Assembly (NCBI RefSeq): GCF_000949475.1
Contig: NZ_JRHC01000001.1
Span: 1,488,001-1,552,000, forward strand
DNA from: Draconibacterium sediminis
GTDB lineage: Bacteria > Bacteroidota > Bacteroidia > Bacteroidales > Prolixibacteraceae
Length of the DNA: 64,000 bases
Direction of reading: 5' to 3'
The notes below the pieces were generated by a model. The model was given only the letters and a program-made list of their open reading frames with translations. It made no database searches and had not been told where the DNA came from. Below are positions 25,981-34,629 of this stretch, piece after piece. The translations under genes and the position numbers were made by a program. Within the stretch, counting starts at the first letter, position 1. Every line of letters begins with the position of its first letter.

Positions 25981-26451
25981 TTAACTTATTTTTTCTAACA
26001 GCCCCTCGCAAGCATCTTCCAGCAGATCGAGTACCAGCTCAAAACCTTCGGCTCCACCGTAATACGGATCCGGAACCTCGTCGTATTGACCATCGCTGCA
26101 AAAATCTGTCATTTTGTGCAGCTTTTGCAGGTCGTTACCATTGCGGGCCATACTTTTTAAGTTCTGCATATTGCTGTCGTCCATCCCGATAATGTAATCG
26201 AAATAATCGAAATCGGAATGCGGATCAAACTTCCTGGAAAGCGATGTTAAATTATAATCGCGGCGTATGGCGTGTGATTGCATTCTTTTGTCGGCAGGTT
26301 CGCCGGCATGCCAGCCCGATGTTCCTGCAGAATCCACCTCAAACTGTTTGCTTAAACCTGCTTTTTTTACAACGCCGTTGAATACTGCCTCTGCACTTGG
26401 CGAGCGGCAAATATTTCCGAGACATACAAAAAGTACTTTTGTTTTATCCAT
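25981..26451 (-). CDS. Low-molecular-weight protein tyrosine phosphatase
   Basis: 156 residues from the ATG at 26451. The longer frame to 26487 would translate a repeat tract, so the start is set here. The P-loop C10-LGNIC-R16-S is at the N-terminus, and the general acid loop DPYYGG is near the C-terminus, so the enzyme looks intact. It may act on protein tyrosine kinases of exopolysaccharide export. It lies upstream-to-downstream with AroE on one strand, separated by a repeat array. Confidence 0.94.
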   Translation of the reverse strand: MDKTKVLFVCLGNICRSPSAEAVFNGVVKKAGLSKQFEVDSAGTSGWHAGEPADKRMQSHAIRRDYNLTSLSRKFDPHSDFDYFDYIIGMDDSNMQNLKSMARNGNDLQKLHKMTDFCSDGQYDEVPDPYYGGAEGFELVLDLLEDACEGLLEKIS

Positions 26452-26540
26452 GTTCTTTAGTTGCGAGCTACGAGTTACTAGTTTCAAGTTTAAGTACGCA
26501 GATATCTGAAAACTGTATACTGTGACTGATCACTGAATAC
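26452..26540. repeat. Repeat array between the LMW-PTP and aroE genes
   Basis: The left part has 7-base GAGTTAC-type units (CGAGCTA, CGAGTTA, CTAGTTT). The right part has the complement of CAGT units (ACTGTAT, ACTGTG, ACTGATC, ACTGAAT). The two halves face each other but belong to different unit families. No gene is enclosed. Confidence 0.55.
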
Positions 26541-27290
26541 CTACTCTTCCGCGTTCCAAATCTCATAAGACTTTTTTGCCTGGTTCAGCAACATCTCGTA
26601 GCCGTTTTTAACAGTGGCTCCGTTGGCTTGTCCTTTGGCCATAAACTGTGTTACCTCAGGATTGTAAACCAGATCAAAAAGCAAATGTTTATCAGTAATA
26701 AATTCGTAAGGAATATTCGGGAAAGTATCAACTTTTGGATAGGTTCCCAGTGGAGTGGCATTAATGATCAGCAAACGCTCGCATATTAACTGCTCATCGA
26801 TGTCTTCGTAACGAATCTCATTTTCCTTTAACTCTTCAATCGATGCTGAAATATATTCGATTCCCAATTTTTTAAGAACATATTTTAATGCTTTTGAAGC
26901 ACCACCTGTTCCAAGAATCAGTGCTTTTTTATGATGATCTTTTAAAAGCGGTTTCAACGATGATTCAAAACCAAAAGTGTCGGTATTAAATCCTTTTAAA
27001 TGCACACCATTTTCAGTCCGTGTAACACGAATGGTATTAACAGCACCAATCTCTTTAGCCGAATCATTCAGTTCATCCAAATAAGGAATTACCTGCTCTT
27101 TGTACGGAATGGTAACGTTAAACCCAATCACTTCCGGGTTGTCTTTTACCACCTCCGGGAATTTAGTGATCGAATCGATTTCGAAATTGTCATAAGTTGA
27201 ATCTATCTTTTCTGTTTCAAATCGTTCGGTAAAATATCGTTTCGAGAATGAGTGGGTGAGTGGGTAGCCTAATAATCCGTATCTTTTCAT
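26541..27290 (-). CDS. aroE: Shikimate dehydrogenase
   Basis: 249 residues, the compact Bacteroidota form. The N-terminal substrate domain has YPLTHSFSKRYF (the SxS shikimate loop) and NVTIPYKEQVIPYLD with the catalytic Lys. The NADP domain has GTGGASKALKYVL near 127-139 and NATPLGT later. It reduces 3-dehydroshikimate in aromatic amino-acid synthesis. It is in line with DUF368 upstream and LMW-PTP downstream, both across repeat-filled gaps. Confidence 0.95.
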   Translation of the reverse strand: MKRYGLLGYPLTHSFSKRYFTERFETEKIDSTYDNFEIDSITKFPEVVKDNPEVIGFNVTIPYKEQVIPYLDELNDSAKEIGAVNTIRVTRTENGVHLKGFNTDTFGFESSLKPLLKDHHKKALILGTGGASKALKYVLKKLGIEYISASIEELKENEIRYEDIDEQLICERLLIINATPLGTYPKVDTFPNIPYEFITDKHLLFDLVYNPEVTQFMAKGQANGATVKNGYEMLLNQAKKSYEIWNAEE

Positions 27291-27297
27291 TTTATAA

Positions 27298-27356
27298 GTA
27301 TTGAGTCGTGAGTATCAAGTATCAAGTATCAAGAATCAAGAATCAAGTATCCGGAA
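27298..27356. repeat. Single heptad array between aroE and the DUF368 gene
   Basis: A run of AAGTATC/AAGAATC 7-base units (about six) fills the 72-base gap. No facing arm is visible, so it is a one-armed array. The same unit family appears at 41710-41775. Confidence 0.65.
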
Positions 27357-27362
27357 ACCAGT

Positions 27363-28298
27363 TTACTTCTTCAATTTCTTTCCAATTCCTTCAACAACAA
27401 AAATGAGTGCAAATCCGGCAATTGCCAGTAGAATTGCACCAAGCAACCAGGCTTCGTGTCCTGTAATTTGCTCGTATGTGGCGGGTAAGATATTACGTTC
27501 GGCGATGGGTTTTAGTTCACCGTGACGGTCGATTATTGTTTGTGTAACTTCTTTCCACGGCCATACTTTGTTTAGCGATCCTACCATAAAACCAGCTAAC
27601 ACGGCAATTGTAGTATTGTGATATTTTTTCAGTAGCCACGATAATACATTTGAAAAAGCAATGATGCCAACTGCAGCTCCAATAAGGAAAGTAAGGATAA
27701 CAGCAATATTCACATCGCCAACTGCCGATAGGATGAATTTGTACATGCCCAGCAGTACCAAAATAAAACTACCTGAAATTCCCGGTAGGATCATGGCGCA
27801 AATTGCAATGGCTCCCGACAGAAAAATAAACCAGTAGCTGGTGTTAGCTTCGGCAGGTGTGATAACTGTAATCAGGTAGGCAATTACAATTCCGGCCAAA
27901 CCGCCAATAATGGTATCGGCTTTCCACCGTTTTATGGAGCGCGCCACATAAATAGCTGATGCAACGATCAATCCGAAAAAGAACGACCACACTAAGATAG
28001 GATAGTGGTGTAGCAAATATTCCAGCCCTTTGGCCAGTGAGAAAACACTGATGCCTACTCCGATGAATACACTGATAAGAAATGTTCCGTTAATGGCGTT
28101 CCAAAACTCAGCCAGTTTAAAACTGAATAAGAGTTTAATAGCGGTTAAATTGATTGACTTTATCGAGTTAATCAATTCTTCGTAAATACCGGTTATAAAG
28201 GCAATTGTTCCGCCGGAAACGCCCGGTACCACATCGGCAGCACCCATTGCCATTCCTTTTAATACCAGTGTAAAATAATCTTTTGCTGATCTGTTCAT
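27363..28298 (-). CDS. DUF368 membrane protein, probable polyprenyl-phosphate transporter (PopT-like)
   Basis: 311 residues with about eight membrane helices. The family motif GMAMGAADVVPGVSGGTIAFITGIYEELI is at 15-43, and a second GISGSFILVLLGMYKFI repeat lies near 173-189, giving an inverted-repeat carrier layout. DUF368 proteins (PopT) have been linked to return of undecaprenyl phosphate across the inner membrane for cell-wall synthesis. The assignment is by family. Confidence 0.9.
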   Translation of the reverse strand: MNRSAKDYFTLVLKGMAMGAADVVPGVSGGTIAFITGIYEELINSIKSINLTAIKLLFSFKLAEFWNAINGTFLISVFIGVGISVFSLAKGLEYLLHHYPILVWSFFFGLIVASAIYVARSIKRWKADTIIGGLAGIVIAYLITVITPAEANTSYWFIFLSGAIAICAMILPGISGSFILVLLGMYKFILSAVGDVNIAVILTFLIGAAVGIIAFSNVLSWLLKKYHNTTIAVLAGFMVGSLNKVWPWKEVTQTIIDRHGELKPIAERNILPATYEQITGHEAWLLGAILLAIAGFALIFVVEGIGKKLKK

Positions 28299-28400
28299 TT
28301 ATGGTCTGAATTTGTAACGGTGTAAATACCTATTAGCTTCAAAATGTCGCATTTTTTCTTTCAGTCAAAATGTTCCTTTTTCAGTCTATCGGCATTAACC

Positions 28401-28444
28401 ATTGTAAAATGTAAAATTTGCTTTGCGGCATTTTACATTACAAT
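28401..28444. terminator. Hairpin in the DUF368/TPR spacer
   Basis: ATTGTAAAATG/TAAAAT (28401-28417) pairs imperfectly with ATTTTACATTACAAT (28430-28444). Possible terminator of the TPR gene; the surrounding 282-base spacer shows no convincing gene. Confidence 0.45.
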
Positions 28445-28580
28445 TAGTATAATTTTAATTTCGGGATGCCAAAATACAAAAACAAATTGTAAAACAGGGA
28501 TTCGAAGAAGAAGGTTGACTCCCAGCTGCTGATTTTGATCGGGGATTTAATAAATTGGATAAAGAATAATCCTTAATTGT

Positions 28581-29993
28581 TTATTTATCCCCCCGGCGGA
28601 AATCGTCGACAACCTTTTTAAGCTGCTTACTTTTTAAAGCTCTCGGGTAAATATCGAACAGGTAATTGATGTTTTCAAAATCCTGCAGCATTGCCGAACG
28701 CAACCATTCATATGCTTCCTTGCGTTTCCGGTTCCCGAGCAATATGGCCACCAGGCGGTATTTTAGCATTGAGTCGTCGTTATTGTCGATCGCCTTTTTC
28801 AGAATTCGGATGGCACCGTTTGTATCACCGTTCTTCATCAAGGTCTCGGCCCATGTGAGCCAAATCTCGGTATTTTCAGCATCAACACGTGCGCCTTGTT
28901 TATATGCTTTTATTGCATCATCCAGGTATTCGGCATCGCTGCTAACTTTACCTAACGTCAGCCAATATTCCGAATTTTGCTTGTCGATTTTTATGGCCTT
29001 GTTGATGTAGTCGATACTTCTGTCGTACTTTTTAGCGATCCACATAATCAGCCCCACACCAAAATGAGCGGTATCGTTCTCCGGATTTATCGAAATTGCT
29101 TTTTGGTAATTGTGCTCCGATAATAACTGGTCATCCAGGTTCAGATAACACTCGCCAATGTAGCAGTAGGCATCGTCGTTATCCGGGTCAAACTCCAGAA
29201 ATTCCCTGTATTTATCAATGGCCTCTTTAAAACGTCCTGAATTGGCCAGCGCGTTTCCGATATTGAACAGGGCCATATGGAAATTCTCGTTAATGGCCAG
29301 GGTGTACTCATAAGCCTCAATGGCTTTGTCGTGCATGTCGGCTTTGTTGTAAACAATACCCAGGTTAAACCATGCAGAGTAATTGTATACATCGTAATCA
29401 ATAAAACGATTGTAATACTTAATACTGTTTTTGTAATCGCCAATCTGGTCGGTAAAAAATGCAAGATCGTAAAGTGCCAGTTCGTGTTTTGGATTCAGTT
29501 TTAGCGCTTTTTTGAAATAGGAGATGGCCTCACTTATTTCGCCAATTTGCACAAACGCCGAACCAACGTGATATAAAATATCGTCGGTTTCTCCGTTTCC
29601 GACTTTGATTGCTTTTTTGAATGATGCTTTTGCAAGATCTTCGTTGCCCATAATCAACGATGCCGAACCTCTTAACAGGTGAACATCGGGATTGGTGTTT
29701 TCAACTCTTTCAGCAAAATCGAGGTATTTCTGAGCCTGGTCGTATTTGCCTTTGCTCAGCAGAATTTGCGCATATTTTAAATGAAGAGGAACAGCATTCG
29801 GGTGGATTTGTATGCCTTGTTTAGCCGCAATTTCAGATGACTGCAAATCGCCTTCTTCCATTAGTTGCTCAACAATTCCTTCAAATTCCGACACATCGAA
29901 ATACTTTGCACGTCCTGAGACCAAAGAGCTCTTAAAACGCTTAAGTGCTTCACTAATATCCTCTTCCCTCCAATTATCTCTTTCCTCGTTCAT
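28581..29993 (-). CDS. Tetratricopeptide-repeat protein
   Basis: 470 residues built of about eleven consecutive 34-residue TPR units, e.g. ALYDLAFFTDQIGDYKNSIKYYNRFIDYD and AHFGVGLIMWIAKKYDRSIDYINKAI. There is no signal peptide or membrane helix, so it is likely a cytoplasmic scaffold for protein interaction. The N-terminus is acidic. No enzymatic domain is seen. It is transcribed alone, with a promoter region close to the adjacent DUF4301 gene stop. Confidence 0.92.
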   Translation of the reverse strand: MNEERDNWREEDISEALKRFKSSLVSGRAKYFDVSEFEGIVEQLMEEGDLQSSEIAAKQGIQIHPNAVPLHLKYAQILLSKGKYDQAQKYLDFAERVENTNPDVHLLRGSASLIMGNEDLAKASFKKAIKVGNGETDDILYHVGSAFVQIGEISEAISYFKKALKLNPKHELALYDLAFFTDQIGDYKNSIKYYNRFIDYDVYNYSAWFNLGIVYNKADMHDKAIEAYEYTLAINENFHMALFNIGNALANSGRFKEAIDKYREFLEFDPDNDDAYCYIGECYLNLDDQLLSEHNYQKAISINPENDTAHFGVGLIMWIAKKYDRSIDYINKAIKIDKQNSEYWLTLGKVSSDAEYLDDAIKAYKQGARVDAENTEIWLTWAETLMKNGDTNGAIRILKKAIDNNDDSMLKYRLVAILLGNRKRKEAYEWLRSAMLQDFENINYLFDIYPRALKSKQLKKVVDDFRRGDK

Positions 29994-30045
29994 CGTATAT
30001 TAAGTTCGCGAAATTAATAATTCGGCCCGAATCTCAAAAACAATC

Positions 30046-31572
30046 TTACAAGTGTTGATCGCGCAACAGGTCGTTCACCGTTTTTACCGGGTTGAATGTT
30101 TCAATCGGCACCTCTACAAAAAGGGTGTTCCAGTTGCTCATCGCTCCGTTCCACAAGCCCGGCAACTCCTGTGCTTTCAGCTCTTTTCCGTCTTTCGATT
30201 TTTGCGAAATAAAACCGGTTGCCGGGTCGGTAAATTGGGTGAGATCGTATTTTTCTCCTCTGTAATTTTTTACTGCACAAACCAGATCAACCGGATTAAA
30301 GTGAGTAGCGTGGTGAACAATATCCTGTTGTTGAATACTGTCCGGATCGATCTGCGAGCTTTCAACTACCTGCAACGAAATGGTTCCGTCGGCATTCATT
30401 GCCCAAAACGGTCCGCCACCCGGTTCGCCTTCATTTTTTACCATTCCGCAAACGCGCAATGGGCGGTTATATTTTTCTTTCAGGTATTGATAAAGTTCTT
30501 CGCGCTCGGTGTAATAATGATTTTTAGCCGGTTTGGTATTCAGCGTAAACTCCAAAAAGTTGGCGGCTTCGGCCAAAAAATTACTACTAAGCGCTGTATA
30601 ATGTTTCTCGTTTAATTCATTCTGATAATAAAACAGCTTTTCCTGGTGTTTTAACAACACACCGGCCAGGCCTTTTTTGAAGTCGATTGTTGGCTGTTTC
30701 AAACGATCAGGAACTACATTGTCGATGTTTTTTATGAAGATAATATCGGCATCCAGGTCGTTCAGATTCTCGATTAACGCACCGTGGCCACCCGGACGAA
30801 ACAACAAACTACCGTCAGAATTTCGGAAAGGTTCATTTGCCAAGTCAACAGCAATCGTGTCGGTCGAAGGTTTTTGCTGGCTGAAAGTAACATCAAATTC
30901 AACACCCAACTGTTCTTCGTACCTTTCTTTTATTTCGGCCAGCAAAGTTTCAAATCCCGGTTGATGTTCGGGCGAAACAGTAAAGTGCAGACTGGCTTTA
31001 CCGTCTTTGTCGGCGGCGTATTTTGCGCCTTCCACCAGGTGTTCCTCAAAAGGAGTCCTTGCCCCGTCTTCATACGAATGAAATTTAAGCAACCCTTTTG
31101 GTTTGGCACCGTAATTCAATCCTTTTTCGTTTAGCAGATAGTCCAGTTTATTCATAGCAGAAAGTTGCTCTCCGGCATCAGCAACGGCCTTTTTTAGTTC
31201 TTCAGCAAAAGCAAATTTGTTGAGCTCGGTAACATATTGCGCAGCATCTCTGTTGGCGGCAAGTACATCTTCGTGTGGTTGATTTTCGAAGTCTTCCAAA
31301 GCCTGGAAAAGTGCTTTAAACATGCGGCTTGCGGCACCCGATGCAGGTACAAATTTTAAGGCTTTTGTTCCTTCTGCAATTTTGGCATCATAACGTTCGC
31401 CACGTTTTTTCAAATCTTCGGGGCTTAAACGAATAATGCCTTTTCCTACCGAAGCGGCGTCTTCAATTGCGAGGTAGGGGAAGCCTTTTTTGAAATTTTC
31501 GATCTGATTTTGCACGGTTTCGAGTTTACTCCCGCGCTGTTGAATTTGCTGCTTATCTTTATCTGAGAACAT
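30046..31572 (-). CDS. DUF4301 family protein
   Basis: 508 residues from the ATG at 31572; the frame continues to 31626, but MFSDKDKQQIQQRG is the usual family start. Contains LKFVPASGAASRMFKALFQAL, LFRPGGHGALIENLNDLDADIIFIKNIDNVVPD and GPFWAMNADGT, a Bacteroidota-restricted set that resembles nucleotidyltransferase folds (the GGHGALI...NIDNV segment looks like UTP-sugar enzymes). The activity is not established, so that link is only suggestive. Confidence 0.88.
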   Translation of the reverse strand: MFSDKDKQQIQQRGSKLETVQNQIENFKKGFPYLAIEDAASVGKGIIRLSPEDLKKRGERYDAKIAEGTKALKFVPASGAASRMFKALFQALEDFENQPHEDVLAANRDAAQYVTELNKFAFAEELKKAVADAGEQLSAMNKLDYLLNEKGLNYGAKPKGLLKFHSYEDGARTPFEEHLVEGAKYAADKDGKASLHFTVSPEHQPGFETLLAEIKERYEEQLGVEFDVTFSQQKPSTDTIAVDLANEPFRNSDGSLLFRPGGHGALIENLNDLDADIIFIKNIDNVVPDRLKQPTIDFKKGLAGVLLKHQEKLFYYQNELNEKHYTALSSNFLAEAANFLEFTLNTKPAKNHYYTEREELYQYLKEKYNRPLRVCGMVKNEGEPGGGPFWAMNADGTISLQVVESSQIDPDSIQQQDIVHHATHFNPVDLVCAVKNYRGEKYDLTQFTDPATGFISQKSKDGKELKAQELPGLWNGAMSNWNTLFVEVPIETFNPVKTVNDLLRDQHL

Positions 31573-31703
31573 ATCTGCCTGATTTTTCCTTAAAAATAAA
31601 GATTTGAAGCTGTATTTGAAAAGCAAAACCGTTGATATTCGCGGAAAGTTTTCAAGAGTTGTTGATAAGTTTTATGAAGAAAATCCGGATTCACAATTTT
31701 ACG

Positions 31704-31711
31704 TACTTTTG
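31704..31711 (+). promoter_or_regulatory. -7 box of the TIGR01212 radical SAM gene
   Basis: TACTTTTG, 20 bases before the ATG at 31731. No clear TTG is seen at -33. Confidence 0.6.
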
Positions 31712-31730
31712 CAATTTCAAATAAACGGGG

Positions 31731-32675
31731 ATGCAAAACGGAACATACAGCTGGGGACACGACAGGAGATACAATGATTTTCCAACTTATTTCAGAGCGC
31801 TTTTTTCAGAGCGGGTGCAAAAAGTATCGATAGATGCCGGCTTTACCTGCCCTAACCGCGACGGGACAAAAGGTACCGGCGGATGCGCTTATTGCAACAA
31901 CAAAACGTTTAAACCCACCTATTGCAACCTGGAGAATAGCGTAACCAGCCAGGTGGAAAAAGGCATTGCTTTTTTTGCCAGGAAATATAAGTCGATGCGG
32001 TTTTTGGCCTATTTTCAGGCGTATACCAATACTTACGCGCCTATTGAGGACTTGAAGCGTTTGTACGAAGAAGCGCTGGAACATCCAAAAGTAGTTGGAT
32101 TGGTTATATCAACACGCCCTGATTGTATCTACCCGGAATTGCTGGACTACCTGGCCGAACTCAGCAAAAAAGTGTATGTAATGGTGGAGTTGGGAGTCGA
32201 ATCGCACCTCGACAGGACTTTGGACAGCATTAACCGCGGGCACTCGTTTGCCGAAGCGGCATGGGCAATTGAGGAAACTGCTAAACGTGGCATTAACAAT
32301 TGTGCACACATGATTCTTGGTTTGCCGGGCGAAACACGCGAAGAATTGCTTGATCAGGCAAAAACAATATCGAAACTGCCGGTAAAAAACTTAAAGTTGC
32401 ACCAGTTGCAAATTCACAAAAACACGCTGCTTGAAAAACAGTTTCAGCAACACCCTGAAAATTTCGATCTGTACACTGCCGACGAATACATTGATTTGGT
32501 TATCGATTACCTGGAGCTTTTAAATCCCGAAATCATAGTTGAACGTTTTATCAGCCAGGCGCCACCCGAAATGCTGATCGCCCCAAAATGGGGATTAAAG
32601 AATTTTGAGTTTGTTGCCAAAGTGGAAAAACGCTTAAAAGAGCGTGATACGTGGCAGGGGAAACGGTTTATTTAA
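31731..32675 (+). CDS. TIGR01212 / YhcC family radical SAM protein
   Basis: 314 residues. The cluster cysteines are C40, C52 and C55 (FTCPNRDGTKGTGGCAYC), the unusual spacing of the YhcC family. ARPD-like STRPDC and ELGVESHLDRTLDSINRGHS follow, with a C-terminal APPEMLIAPKWGLKNFEF. Family members use S-adenosylmethionine and a [4Fe-4S] cluster; the substrate of YhcC is uncertain. It is transcribed alone, with its stop 5 bases from the convergent DUF3857 gene. Confidence 0.94.
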   Translation: MQNGTYSWGHDRRYNDFPTYFRALFSERVQKVSIDAGFTCPNRDGTKGTGGCAYCNNKTFKPTYCNLENSVTSQVEKGIAFFARKYKSMRFLAYFQAYTNTYAPIEDLKRLYEEALEHPKVVGLVISTRPDCIYPELLDYLAELSKKVYVMVELGVESHLDRTLDSINRGHSFAEAAWAIEETAKRGINNCAHMILGLPGETREELLDQAKTISKLPVKNLKLHQLQIHKNTLLEKQFQQHPENFDLYTADEYIDLVIDYLELLNPEIIVERFISQAPPEMLIAPKWGLKNFEFVAKVEKRLKERDTWQGKRFI

Positions 32676-32679
32676 CCGG

Positions 32680-34629
32680 CTATATTTTTTTAAGGACTAT
32701 TTTCTCATTACCTCGTTTAACGATCTCATTAAAATAGAATTGAATTTTGGAGTAGTCGCTCGCATCGTACACAGATTCTTTAAAATCGGTTAATAAAATC
32801 ACCCGAATACGATCTTCAATCTGCTCAACTGAATAATTAAGTTCAAACAGGTTGTTCTTTATTTTATAATTTTCAGGTTGGTAATCAAGTTCATATCCTT
32901 CAGGTATAATAATATTTGAAGTTAAAATCGATTTTGTTGGGTATGTCATGTCAATCGGATATGACCTTGACGGTTGATTTAAAGGATTATCCTGAAGGGA
33001 TTTATTTAAGAAAGGTTTGATATATAATTTTTCGTTAATCAACTCCGGTGTCATTGTCAGATCATATTCATAACGAAACTCTTTGCTTTTATCTGAAATC
33101 TCAGAAAAATCAGCTCTGTCTATTTTATAATCTCTTTCTTCAAGGTAGTCATCAAGTTTATTTTTGTCATCACCGATAATACTTTTTAACCTGAAAGCTT
33201 TGTATTCAGAAGCGAATGATCTCACCATTACGTTTGAGGTTTCCTTTGCCGGATCGATGGTGAAATCGAGGGCTGAAATGGACGGGAATTTGCATTGTAA
33301 GCCAATCCATTTTACATCCTGATCGGGATTGATGATTAAACCTTTGTCGTTAATACACCGCGATGGAATTCTGTTATTTGCCACATTTGAATTAGTGGCA
33401 TCGCTCAACACATTTTTTCCATCAATATTAGCCATCAGAATAACATAGTTAAAATAGTGAGCAAAAGGATAGTTGTCACTTACTTTTCCATTTTCGCGGG
33501 TGCTTATTAAAACCGGAGTGGCTTCTATTCCTGCGGCTCGCAATAACCCGATGGTTAGTAAATTCAGGTCTGCCGCATTACCATATTTATCCTTTAAAAT
33601 ATCATTTACTGATTTGGAGGAATATTTCCCATTGTACTCATTCCAGCTATAATTGTTTTTAACATAGCTAACTATGTAATCGAATTTGTCTTTTGTTGTT
33701 TTGTCTTTTAAAGCATCCAAGTCAATAATTTTGGAAGCTGACTTCTCACATTTTTTTACGTATTTGCCAAAATTGGGATGATCACTGTATTCCTTGATTA
33801 AATTTGGCCAGGTTGTCATTATCTCTTTATCACCACCATTCGGGTAATTAATTTTCGCGAGTTGGAAATCAAGTTTAATGATGTAGTCGTTTATTGAAGT
33901 GATATAGTCTTCGCTGTTAAATGCAGGTATGTCTCTCATCAAAAATTTGTTAATAACATCTTTGTACTCTATGCGGGCAAATTCGTGAGAGCTTTTGTCT
34001 GTATATGATTCTTTCTTAAGAGAAGTTCCTGTCCGTTGGGCCAGGTAAATGTATTCATAAAAAGGAATCATGGCTGCGGTATACTCGCTGTAGATGGTTG
34101 GTATTTTGCTCTGGAATTCCCAGTCTCGCAGATTAAAGACGTATTGTGAGGAGATTTTGTACGTAAACTCAATAATAGAACCTGCTTTTACGTTGGGCAT
34201 CGCAATTTTTCTGACCATCCAGTAATCATTGTAAATTTCATCATTCCAGGAATCTGCTTGTAATTCGGTTCGGTTTAATCGTCCGTCCTCAAAATTGTAA
34301 GTGCAGGCCTTTAAATCATATATTTTTTCGTAAATGTTTCCTTCGCGATAAAATGGAATTTCAATTTCAGCATATTCAATTCCAGCTTCTTTTAGAATTT
34401 TGATTCGTTTTGATCTTTCAAAAATCAAATCGAAGCCACTATTAATATTCTGACGAAAATACGATGATCCTTTATCATAAATAACCACAGCCTCTGCGGT
34501 CTTATCTTTATCGTATTCTTTCAGGTCAATATCTGCTTTACTTACTTTTCCGTAATCAAAGGAGAAATTCTGGGCATTGGCAACACTAAAACAAAGAATA
34601 GTAAATAATGCGATTAAAAGGTTTTTCAT
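32680..34629 (-). CDS. DUF3857 / transglutaminase-like periplasmic protein lacking the catalytic Cys
   Basis: 649 residues with a signal peptide (1-19). A DUF3857 beta domain spans ~45-240 and a transglutaminase-like core ~310-430. Where the active Cys is expected (GDC), the sequence is YGNAADLNLLTIGLLRAAG with A352. His and Asp equivalents (AHYFNYVIL, LSDATN) remain. The fold is probably kept for binding. Its start overlaps the stop of the DUF3857 gene upstream by one base, so the pair is translationally coupled. Confidence 0.9.
   Translation of the reverse strand: MKNLLIALFTILCFSVANAQNFSFDYGKVSKADIDLKEYDKDKTAEAVVIYDKGSSYFRQNINSGFDLIFERSKRIKILKEAGIEYAEIEIPFYREGNIYEKIYDLKACTYNFEDGRLNRTELQADSWNDEIYNDYWMVRKIAMPNVKAGSIIEFTYKISSQYVFNLRDWEFQSKIPTIYSEYTAAMIPFYEYIYLAQRTGTSLKKESYTDKSSHEFARIEYKDVINKFLMRDIPAFNSEDYITSINDYIIKLDFQLAKINYPNGGDKEIMTTWPNLIKEYSDHPNFGKYVKKCEKSASKIIDLDALKDKTTKDKFDYIVSYVKNNYSWNEYNGKYSSKSVNDILKDKYGNAADLNLLTIGLLRAAGIEATPVLISTRENGKVSDNYPFAHYFNYVILMANIDGKNVLSDATNSNVANNRIPSRCINDKGLIINPDQDVKWIGLQCKFPSISALDFTIDPAKETSNVMVRSFASEYKAFRLKSIIGDDKNKLDDYLEERDYKIDRADFSEISDKSKEFRYEYDLTMTPELINEKLYIKPFLNKSLQDNPLNQPSRSYPIDMTYPTKSILTSNIIIPEGYELDYQPENYKIKNNLFELNYSVEQIEDRIRVILLTDFKESVYDASDYSKIQFYFNEIVKRGNEKIVLKKI

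Noticed and set aside
28344-28532. A 62-residue plus-strand frame with a lipobox-like LISGCQ
   Set aside because: It spans an inverted repeat, has an odd Arg-rich end, no clear promoter, and no recognisable family; considered a chance frame.
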